From positions 1 through 18,379 of the forward strand of contig JBMOLC010000013.1 in the NCBI GenBank assembly GCA_049324215.1: 18,379 nt of DNA, written 5' to 3'. Under the pieces are notes generated by a model. The model was not told the origin of the DNA, ran no database searches, and saw only the letters and a list, made by a program, of their open reading frames with translations. A program made the position numbers and the translations under genes. Below are positions 12,319 to 18,379 of the stretch, piece after piece (position 1 is the first letter of the stretch; each line of letters starts with the position of its first letter). This stretch comes from JBMOLC01 sp049324215. GTDB taxonomy: Bacteria; Patescibacteriota; Microgenomatia; UBA8517.

Positions 12319-13931
12319 GGATGAAACCAATAATCGAGAACTTCTCGGGCCAGAGGTCCGGCGACCCTTGAGCCCTCTCCGCTTTTTTCAATCAGTACGG
12401 TGGCAACTATCTCCGGAAAGTCAGCCGGGGCAAAAACGACAAACCAAGCATGGGGCTTGCCGTCGACGTTGGTCTCGGCCGTACCGGTTTTGCAGGCAAC
12501 CTGCGGAGAAAAATCGAAGAACGTAAACCCGGTCCCTCCGGGAGAGCAGGCTTGAACCATACCCTCTTTGACCAGTTCCAGATATTCCTTCTTGATAGTT
12601 AAACTCTTACAGGTGGGTTCCGCGGCAATCTGCGGGGAACAAAGCCTGCCTCCGGCGGCAATAACCGAAAGTGCTTGACTAACTTCTATCGGGGTTAAGG
12701 CTAAGTCTCCCTGACCGATTGCGACGTGATACGTGTTTCCTAAAAACCAAGCCTCTCCCTTGACCCTCTTTTTCCACTCCGGGTCGGGTACCAAACCCCC
12801 TATCTCGCCGGGCAGATCGATGCCGGTCCCCTCCCCCAGACCAAAAAGTTTGGCCCAGGTAGTAAGCCGATCAATCCCCACAAATTCTCCCAACTTATAA
12901 AAGAAGGTGTCGGTCGAACGGGCGATGGCTCTAACAAGCCCAATTTGTCCTTCGGTTTTCCCATATTGATTGAAATACCAGTTGGAATAGGTAAATGTAC
13001 CAAGGGGTGTATCTATAACAATCTGCCCTTCGTCGTTAAAGACGAAATCTTTGTCGATCTTCCCCTCGGAAAGGGCAGTTATTGCAACAATCGGTTTAAA
13101 AACGCTTCCCGGATGATACTGCCCGCCAATTGCCCGGTCAAAAAGTGGCAGACTCTTGTCGTTAATTATTTGGCTAACTTTTTGCGAATCAATTTTGCCC
13201 ACAAAGAGGTTGGGGTCAAAAGACGGGGAAGAATAAAGCGCCAAGATCTCTCCTTTGGGTTCAGAAATAATCGCTGCCCCCTGCCTCCCTCGCATGACAC
13301 TGGCGACTTTTTTCTGGAGACCAATGTTGATGGAAGTTTTGATGTCGCCTCCGGGAATTGGCTCCCTTTTGCCGAGCGTTCTCACTTTTTTCCCTCTGGT
13401 ATCAACCTCGATCAGCTCCTCTCCGTCAACCCCCGCCAGAAGACACTCGTACTCCTCTTCAAGACCACTCCTTCCCACCCAGGAGCCGGCGCGTCTAACT
13501 CCCTTTTCGGGACAAACAGGATTTATCTTACCGGCTTCGTCCGGACTAACTTCCCCCAAATAGCCGCTGACGTGGGCAAAGTCTGTCCCAAGTTTATAGT
13601 CCCTCTGATACTCGGTGATCACTTCATCCTCGGCTGCTCCCACCAAATCCGAGGTCTTTTCGTAACCCGTGTCCGCACTAAACTTTATTACCTTCTTGAC
13701 CTCTTTATTGCCGACAAGAACTTCTCCCCCTCTGGCCAATATTTTTCCTCGGGGGGCAATAATCGGAACTCGGCGGATTCTATTCCCCTCGGCAATATTG
13801 CGAAAGTACCCCCCTTTAATTATTTGCAGTTCAATGAGCCTCCCAAAAAGGAGTAGAAAACCTAAAAGGAGGGTTCCACGAAAAAACCAAGCGAGCCAAC
13901 TCTGGACCCTAGCGGCGGAAAGTGCTTCCAT
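12315..13931 (-). CDS. mrdA: Penicillin-binding protein 2 (class B transpeptidase)
   Basis: Cross-links peptidoglycan for side-wall elongation outside the membrane. The 538-residue protein has one N-terminal membrane anchor (about 15-35), the dimerisation domain beginning IAPRGKILARGGEVL, the LEEEYECLLAGVDG region and a transpeptidase domain. The catalytic motifs are SVFK (S276, K279), STD (339-341; PBP2 proteins have SxD where others have SxN) and KTGT (481-484). The start ATG directly follows the mreB stop (TAA-ATG, no gap). The usual mreC and mreD between mreB and mrdA are missing, as is an adjacent rodA. The stop overlaps dprA as ATGA. A PBP2 call is favoured over FtsI by the mreB context and the SxD motif. 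Confidence 0.92.
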   Translation of the reverse strand: MEALSAARVQSWLAWFFRGTLLLGFLLLFGRLIELQIIKGGYFRNIAEGNRIRRVPIIAPRGKILARGGEVLVGNKEVKKVIKFSADTGYEKTSDLVGAAEDEVITEYQRDYKLGTDFAHVSGYLGEVSPDEAGKINPVCPEKGVRRAGSWVGRSGLEEEYECLLAGVDGEELIEVDTRGKKVRTLGKREPIPGGDIKTSINIGLQKKVASVMRGRQGAAIISEPKGEILALYSSPSFDPNLFVGKIDSQKVSQIINDKSLPLFDRAIGGQYHPGSVFKPIVAITALSEGKIDKDFVFNDEGQIVIDTPLGTFTYSNWYFNQYGKTEGQIGLVRAIARSTDTFFYKLGEFVGIDRLTTWAKLFGLGEGTGIDLPGEIGGLVPDPEWKKRVKGEAWFLGNTYHVAIGQGDLALTPIEVSQALSVIAAGGRLCSPQIAAEPTCKSLTIKKEYLELVKEGMVQACSPGGTGFTFFDFSPQVACKTGTAETNVDGKPHAWFVVFAPADFPEIVATVLIEKSGEGSRVAGPLAREVLDYWFHP

Positions 13932-14984
13932 TTAGATGCCTTCTGAAACTCTAATTTTTGAAAGTAGGCGGGAGTCTTCCAAAACCTTTCCGCAACCCCT
14001 AACCACGCAGGTCATGGGGTCTTCGGCAACGTAGACGGGTATTTTGGTCGCATCCGAAACCATCTTGTCTATTCCCGTGAGCTGTGAGCCACCTCCAGCC
14101 ATAATTATGCCCCGTTCCATTATATCGCTTAGAAGCTCCGGCGGGGTCTCCTCTATCGTTTCGGAGACGTTGGTAATAATCTCCTGAATCACGGGGGCGA
14201 GAGCCTCCCTGATTTCGCTACCCGCAAGTTTTATCGACTTGGGTAACCCTGATTCCAAATCTCTGCCTCTAACAACTTCGTATTTTTCTTTGCCGTTAAC
14301 CCCCGAGCCGATGTTGATTTTAACCAGCTCCGCCGTTGGTTGTCCCAAAAGAAGAGAGTATTTTAGTCTGACGTAACTAATTATTGCTTCGTCCATTTCA
14401 TCGCCAGCGATCCTTATCGAGCGCCCCAAGACCACCCCTCCCAAGGAGATGACCGCTATCTCGCTCGTCCCTCCGCCGATATCAACGACGAAAATCCCTT
14501 CCACCCCCTCGACGGGAAGGCCGGCTCCAATTGCGGCTGCCATCGGTTCCTCAATGAGGTGTGCTTCTCTAGCGCCGGCGTCGAGTGCGGCATCGGCCAC
14601 CGCTCTTCTTTCGACTTCGGTTACACCCGAGGGAATGCCAACAACCACGCGGGGTCTCGGGATTTTTGGCACGACGGTTCCTACCTCGTGCACCCTTCTG
14701 ATGTAGTAGGAAAGCATTGCGGCCGTGGCATCAAAGTCCGCAATCACTCCGTCTCTTAAGGGCCTAATGGTTTCGATTGTCGCCGGAGCCCTCCCCAGCA
14801 TTTTCTTGGCCGAGCTACCGATGGCCAAAATTTCTTTGGTCTTTTTATGTCTGGCAACGGCCGAGGGCTCGCGAATTGCTATCCCCTTGCCGCGGACCCA
14901 AATCAGGGTATTGGCGGTACCCAAATCGATGCCAACGTCGTGCGAGAAAAGTCCGAATAAAGAGTTGAGGGGAGTAAATCTCAT
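13932..14984 (-). CDS. mreB: Rod-shape-determining actin homologue MreB
   Basis: Bacterial actin that guides the elongation machinery on the inner membrane face. The 350-residue length fits. Motifs: phosphate 1 DVGIDLGTANTLIWVRGKG (about 16-34), PSAVA, RPLRDGVIADFDATAAML, VVGIPSGVTEVERRAVADAA, phosphate 2 VVDIGGGTSEIAVISLGGVV and the adenosine motif IIMAGGGSQLTGID. The N-terminal LNSLFGLFS is a short amphipathic stretch that could bind the membrane. A sigma-70 promoter lies upstream, giving a leader of about 10 nt with a weak AGG. It is the first gene of mreB-mrdA-dprA-topA. Confidence 0.97.
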   Translation of the reverse strand: MRFTPLNSLFGLFSHDVGIDLGTANTLIWVRGKGIAIREPSAVARHKKTKEILAIGSSAKKMLGRAPATIETIRPLRDGVIADFDATAAMLSYYIRRVHEVGTVVPKIPRPRVVVGIPSGVTEVERRAVADAALDAGAREAHLIEEPMAAAIGAGLPVEGVEGIFVVDIGGGTSEIAVISLGGVVLGRSIRIAGDEMDEAIISYVRLKYSLLLGQPTAELVKINIGSGVNGKEKYEVVRGRDLESGLPKSIKLAGSEIREALAPVIQEIITNVSETIEETPPELLSDIMERGIIMAGGGSQLTGIDKMVSDATKIPVYVAEDPMTCVVRGCGKVLEDSRLLSKIRVSEGI

Positions 14985-15000
14985 ATTAACCTAAGTTGGC

Positions 15001-15028
15001 AGTATAACGCGAGAAACGTTAGTTGCAA
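15001..15028 (-). promoter_or_regulatory. mreB promoter sharing its -35 with the divergent gene
   Basis: On the minus strand: -35 TTGCAA (15028-15023), 16-bp spacer, -10 TATACT (15006-15001). Initiation is expected near 14994, about 10 nt before the mreB ATG. TTGCAA is its own reverse complement and also serves as a -35 on the plus strand. Confidence 0.65.
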
Positions 15029-15051
15029 AGGTGAATTTTTAAGGATAAATT
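15023..15051 (+). promoter_or_regulatory. Divergent promoter of the O-antigen-ligase/TPR gene
   Basis: On the plus strand: -35 TTGCAA (15023-15028), 17-bp spacer, -10 TAAATT (15046-15051), then 8 nt to the ATG at 15060. Initiation near 15058 makes the mRNA almost leaderless. The -35 hexamer is the same six bases used by mreB on the other strand, so the two promoters should compete. Confidence 0.5.
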
Positions 15052-15059
15052 AGGTTGAC

Positions 15060-17054
15060 ATGCTTTTGACTTTCTCCCGAGCTATTCCTTTACTTTTCAA
15101 CCTGCTTTTTTTCTTCGTCCCTCTGGTCCTTTACCCCTACTCATACGAACTTTTTGAATTTAACAAAATGATAGCAACCTACGCCTTGACCGTCTTAATT
15201 GTCGCCGCGTGGTTGATAAGGATGATTTTGGCCAAGAAAATAATCTTTCGTCGCACAATCTTTGATGTTCCGATTGTTCTTTTCCTTCTTTCCCAAGTTG
15301 TCTCAACCCTTTTCTCGATAGATTTTAGAACTTCGCTTCTGGGGTATTATTCTCGGTTCAACGGAGGACTATTCCCAACCCTCTCCTACTCTCTTCTTTT
15401 TTGGGCTTTTATCTCGAATATGGATAGAACAAAAACCGTAAAAGCCATAGAATTCCTTCTTTCTTCTGGAGTGGTCGTTTCTATCTACGCCGTTCTTCAG
15501 CATTTCGGAATAGACAAGGACGTCTGGGTCCAGGATGTCCAAAATCGGGTTTTCTCAACCTTGGGACAACCCAATTGGTTGGCGGCCTTTCTGGTTTTAC
15601 TTCTACCCTTGACCTGGTACTTTGCAAAGTTTCACTCGCTAAAAACCAAGAAAAATATTCTTTTTATTCTGATAACGATTCTTTTTACCCTCTCCCTAGC
15701 CTACACCAAATCCCGCTCGGGTCTTTTGGCGTTCGCAGTCGTTACCGCTCTCTTCTGGGGATTAAACTACTCTTTAAAAAACTTCTTAGTCCTGACATCT
15801 TTGTCTTTGGTCTTAATCTTCGTTGGTGGAACTGCCTGGACTCCTAGTCTCGAAAAGTTTCTGGCAACAAAACCTAGAGAAGAAACCAAACAGGTAACTG
15901 AACCGGCACTCGAGGTTGGCGGAACCGAGTCAGGTGCTATCCGGAAAATCGTTTGGCAGGGGGCTGTCGATATCTGGCGCCGCTATCCCTTAACGGGCTC
16001 TGGGCCAGAAACCTTTGCCTTTGCCTACTATCAGTTTCGGCCGGTTGAGCATAACTTGGTTTCTGAATGGGACTTTCTCTATAACAAAGCCCACAATGAG
16101 TTCTTAAACATCCTGGCAACGACCGGAATTCTGGGTCTGGCCGCCTATCTCTATTTAATTGCGCAAGTTTTCCTTTTCCTAGTCAAAAAACTCAGGGAAA
16201 ATCAGGAAACCCTCGACGTTAGTTTGCTGTCGGGATTTTCCGGAATATTAGTGACTAACTTTTTCGGTTTTTCGGTCGTACCGACTGCTCTCTTATTTTT
16301 CCTTTACCCGGCCATGGCTGTCAGTCTGAGAGAAAATAACGAAGAGGTAAAAGGCTATCAAAAATTAGAAGGCCGACAAAACTTAGCAATCGGTAGCGTC
16401 TTACTTATTTCTTTTTATCTTCTATATAGTCTGGGCAAATACTGGTCCGCTGACCTCCTTTTCGCCAAGGGCAAAGCTCTCAACGACGCCAACGATCCGG
16501 TAGGCGCCAGGAATAAATTGGTCTCGGCCATAAAACTCTCTACCAAAGAGGCAATTTTCTGGGACGAACTCTCGCAGAGCGACGCCTTGATAGTTGAGGC
16601 CTTGAGCGAAAGCTCGGAAAGACAAAAGGCCAAGGAATTTGCCGATTTAGCCGTCAGCGAATCCGAAAGGGCCATCACCCTCTCCCCCCGAAATTTAAAT
16701 CTTAAAAGAAGTCGGGCTAACGTTTTTATCAAACTCTCGACACTTGACCCCGGTTATTTAGCTGGGGCCAGGGATACTTTGCTTGACGCGGTAACTTTTG
16801 CCCCAACCGATGCCAAGCTCTATTTTAACCTGGGTTTAACCTATGCCAGACTCGGGGACGTGGATAACGCCCTCAAGGTTTTTGAGAAAGCCATCAACTT
16901 AAAGGGTAATTATAAAGACGCCAGACTCGCCTACGCCCTTATCCTTATCGACAAAGGTCAAAGGCAAAAAGCCAAAGAAGAGCTAACTTATATCCTGGAA
17001 AAGATCGACCCCAACGACCCAATTACTCGCCAGACATTAGAAGAGATAAAGTAA
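15060..17054 (+). CDS. O-antigen ligase-like (Wzy_C) membrane protein with C-terminal TPR repeats
   Basis: A 664-residue protein in two parts. Residues 1 to about 460 carry about ten or more hydrophobic segments with the Wzy/WaaL hallmarks: FNGGLFPTLSYSLLFW, FSTLGQPNWLAAFLVLLLPL, YTKSRSGLLAF, the long external loop with GSGPETFAFAYYQFRP, and then YNKAHNEFLNILATTGILGL. From about 470 on there are tetratricopeptide-like repeats, best seen in DAKLYFNLGLTYARLGDVDNAL and a preceding SERAITLSPRN unit. The superfamily transfers or polymerises lipid-linked glycans, or O-glycosylates proteins. The TPR part probably holds partners outside the membrane. The exact substrate is not readable. It is divergent from mreB and 31 bp before def. 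ATG 15060 is followed directly by a hydrophobic start. Confidence 0.85.
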   Translation: MLLTFSRAIPLLFNLLFFFVPLVLYPYSYELFEFNKMIATYALTVLIVAAWLIRMILAKKIIFRRTIFDVPIVLFLLSQVVSTLFSIDFRTSLLGYYSRFNGGLFPTLSYSLLFWAFISNMDRTKTVKAIEFLLSSGVVVSIYAVLQHFGIDKDVWVQDVQNRVFSTLGQPNWLAAFLVLLLPLTWYFAKFHSLKTKKNILFILITILFTLSLAYTKSRSGLLAFAVVTALFWGLNYSLKNFLVLTSLSLVLIFVGGTAWTPSLEKFLATKPREETKQVTEPALEVGGTESGAIRKIVWQGAVDIWRRYPLTGSGPETFAFAYYQFRPVEHNLVSEWDFLYNKAHNEFLNILATTGILGLAAYLYLIAQVFLFLVKKLRENQETLDVSLLSGFSGILVTNFFGFSVVPTALLFFLYPAMAVSLRENNEEVKGYQKLEGRQNLAIGSVLLISFYLLYSLGKYWSADLLFAKGKALNDANDPVGARNKLVSAIKLSTKEAIFWDELSQSDALIVEALSESSERQKAKEFADLAVSESERAITLSPRNLNLKRSRANVFIKLSTLDPGYLAGARDTLLDAVTFAPTDAKLYFNLGLTYARLGDVDNALKVFEKAINLKGNYKDARLAYALILIDKGQRQKAKEELTYILEKIDPNDPITRQTLEEIK

Positions 17055-17070
17055 ATTTGGGCCAATCACA

Positions 17071-17079
17071 TGGTATAAT
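17071..17079 (+). promoter_or_regulatory. Extended -10 promoter of def-fmt (leaderless)
   Basis: TGG-TATAAT is a textbook extended -10. TATAAT ends at 17079, 6 nt before the def ATG at 17086, so initiation 7 nt downstream falls on the A of the start codon. No -35 is evident, as is common for extended -10 promoters. Confidence 0.7.
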
Positions 17080-17085
17080 TCTTCC

Positions 17086-17610
17086 ATGGTCAGGAAAATT
17101 CTACCGTCGACAGACCCAAGACTGAGACAAAAATCAAAACCGGTTGCCAAGATAGACAAAAAAATTATTAGTCTCATCAAAGATTTGAAGGACACACTCA
17201 ATGTCCAAAAAGATCCCGAAGGCGTCGGGCTGGCCGCACCCCAGCTGGGAAAGGCTCTCAGGGTTTTCGTGGTGCTGGACTCTGGCGAGACAAGAGCAGT
17301 CGTCAACCCCGAGGTAATCAGGGTCTCAGAAGAAATCCACGGAAAAGTCAAAAAGGGAGAAATTATGGAAGGATGTCTCTCCCTCCCCCATTACTACGGT
17401 CCTTTAGATAGGGCCAAGAAGATAACTATCAAATATCTAAATGAAGAGGGAAAAGAGGTAGTCGAGGACTTTGTGGGCTTTACCGCTCAAATCATCCAGC
17501 ACGAGATTGACCACTTAAACGGTATACTATTTATAGATAGGCTTCTTGCGGCCAAAAAGCCTCTTTATAAACTTGTGGGTCAGGAGTGGGAGGAAATCGA
17601 GCTTATCTAG
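17086..17610 (+). CDS. def: Peptide deformylase
   Basis: Removes the formyl group from the N-terminal Met of new proteins. The 174-residue length is typical, and all three motifs are intact: GVGLAAPQLG (47-55 region), EGCLSL (Cys97 as metal ligand) and QHEIDHLNG (His139, Glu140, His143). The start context has a perfect -10 six bases upstream and no Shine-Dalgarno, pointing to leaderless translation. The stop directly abuts the fmt ATG (TAG-ATG), giving the classical def-fmt pair. Confidence 0.97.
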   Translation: MVRKILPSTDPRLRQKSKPVAKIDKKIISLIKDLKDTLNVQKDPEGVGLAAPQLGKALRVFVVLDSGETRAVVNPEVIRVSEEIHGKVKKGEIMEGCLSLPHYYGPLDRAKKITIKYLNEEGKEVVEDFVGFTAQIIQHEIDHLNGILFIDRLLAAKKPLYKLVGQEWEEIELI

Positions 17611-18379
17611 ATGAAAATCGTTTTCTTTGGGACTCCCGAATACGTTTTACCGGTACTTGACCTTCTCCACAAAAAGTTTGCCAGAAAAGGGATTTCACCT
17701 ATTGTTGCTGTCGTCACCCAAAGACCCAGGCCTGTAGGGAGAAAACAATCTCTGACATACTCTGGCGTGGATTCGTGGGCCCACAAAAAGGGAGTTCCAG
17801 TTTTCTACGAGCCGGAGGATCTTCTCTCGAACCAATTGGGCTTTGAGTTAGGCATCGTTGCCGACTATGGAAAGATAATCCCTCAAATTGTCATCGACGC
17901 CTTTGGCCACGGGATATTAAACATCCATTTTTCGTCTCTGCCAATTTATCGGGGGGCTTCGCCAGTCCAGGCAGCAATTGTAAATGGGGAAAAAGAAATC
18001 GGAATCAGCATATTTAAAATCGATAAGGAACTTGACCACGGACCTATCGTTAGCCAATTTTCGGAACCTATCTCTCCAGGGGAAACTTACGGAGTTTTGA
18101 AAAGAAGGCTTTTCCCACTAGCGGCGGCGGTTCTTTGCGATCTATTGCCAGCTTATGTCTCCGGCAAAATTAAGCTCAGACCCCAAGAGCACTCAAACGC
18201 AACCCATACCCGATTAATAACCAAGAAGGACGGCTTTATTCCACCTGAATATATCGACCAAGCCCTCAAAGGCAAACCTTCCAAAGAAAAATGGCAAATT
18301 GGTTTTATAAAGAATTATTCCTTGATACCAACGGCAAACAATCTCGGTAACTTTATCCGAGCTATGGATCCCTGGCCGG
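17611..18379 (+). CDS. fmt: Methionyl-tRNA formyltransferase (runs off right edge)
   Basis: Formylates initiator Met-tRNA using 10-formyl-THF. Translation from the ATG right after the def stop gives 256 codons without a stop. Seen are the N-terminal FFGTPEYVLPVL, VVTQRPRPVGR, the formyl-transfer core DYGKIIPQIVID, then LNIHFSSLPIYRGASPVQAAI (Asn and His of the catalytic triad) and KELDHGPIV with the third residue, Asp. The C-terminal domain starts with RLITKKDGFIPPE and ends at the window edge in IRAMDPWP, as in the family. GARK/AirC-type formyltransferases share the core but lack this DPWPG region. The last part of the C-terminal tRNA-binding domain is outside the window. Confidence 0.95.
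   Translation, partial: MKIVFFGTPEYVLPVLDLLHKKFARKGISPIVAVVTQRPRPVGRKQSLTYSGVDSWAHKKGVPVFYEPEDLLSNQLGFELGIVADYGKIIPQIVIDAFGHGILNIHFSSLPIYRGASPVQAAIVNGEKEIGISIFKIDKELDHGPIVSQFSEPISPGETYGVLKRRLFPLAAAVLCDLLPAYVSGKIKLRPQEHSNATHTRLITKKDGFIPPEYIDQALKGKPSKEKWQIGFIKNYSLIPTANNLGNFIRAMDPWP

Noticed and set aside
12316..12330. TTG at 12330 as the dprA start.
   Set aside because: The in-frame ATG at 12318 overlaps the mrdA stop as ATGA, the junction type used repeatedly here; the TTG would add four residues with no family match.
12945..13856. A 303-codon open frame on the plus strand opposite mrdA.
   Set aside because: It is antisense to conserved PBP2 sequence including the SxxK and SxD motifs, has no family features and no promoter; it is a composition shadow.
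1..18379. TGA recoding, as in Gracilibacteria and Absconditabacteria.
   Set aside because: Several conserved proteins end at TGA at their expected length (rpsB, tsf, mrdA, proS), so TGA is a stop here.

Overview
The window looks like chromosomal DNA from a Candidate Phyla Radiation (Patescibacteria) bacterium, most likely of the Microgenomates group. The evidence is very tight packing with many 1-44 bp gene overlaps, minimal versions of universal proteins (a 152-residue EF-Ts, a prolyl-tRNA synthetase without its editing insert, a DprA reduced to its core), a ThyX-type thymidylate synthase, and a short palindromic repeat inserted in frame in topA. TGA is used as an ordinary stop for rpsB, tsf, proS, thyX and mrdA, which argues against the TGA-recoding CPR lineages. 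The taxon is inferred from gene content; no rRNA is present. No intergenic gap exceeds about 90 bp, and there is no tRNA, CRISPR array, transposase or prophage.

Layout. Positions 1-15000 are almost entirely on the minus strand, so transcription runs from high to low coordinates. (a) mreB, mrdA (PBP2), dprA and topA (14984 down to 9753) form one cluster of cell-shape, wall, DNA-uptake and topology genes. (b) thyX, a 20-codon micro-ORF, a deoxynucleoside kinase and tmk (9692 to 6552) form a dTTP-supply operon joined by three ATGA overlaps. (c) An AbrB-like antitoxin, a PIN-domain protein, ftcD and fchA (6460 to 4445) form a chain of overlapping genes joining a toxin-antitoxin-like pair to folate one-carbon enzymes. 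(d) rpsB, tsf, frr, rseP, proS and the start of glmS (4360 to 1) are a shortened version of the common bacterial rpsB-tsf-pyrH-frr-uppS-cdsA-dxr-rseP-proS cluster. On the plus strand, from 15060, lie a large O-antigen-ligase/TPR membrane protein and then def and fmt, the formyl-methionine pair, with fmt running off the right edge.

Functional links. ThyX and Fmt both consume folate one-carbon units, and FtcD-FchA could feed that pool. ThyX, the deoxynucleoside kinase and Tmk together make dTDP. MreB, PBP2 and GlmS belong to wall and shape synthesis.

The most interesting signals are: an H-type pseudoknot predicted just before rpsB that would hide its ribosome-binding site; a set of -10 boxes only 6-8 bases before start codons, implying leaderless mRNAs; a divergent promoter pair sharing one palindromic -35 hexamer; a double-length ThyX with altered signature motifs; changed catalytic residues in Tmk and the PIN protein; a coupling micro-ORF; and two unrelated short repeats, one supplying the stop codon of rseP and one lengthening a zinc ribbon of TopA.
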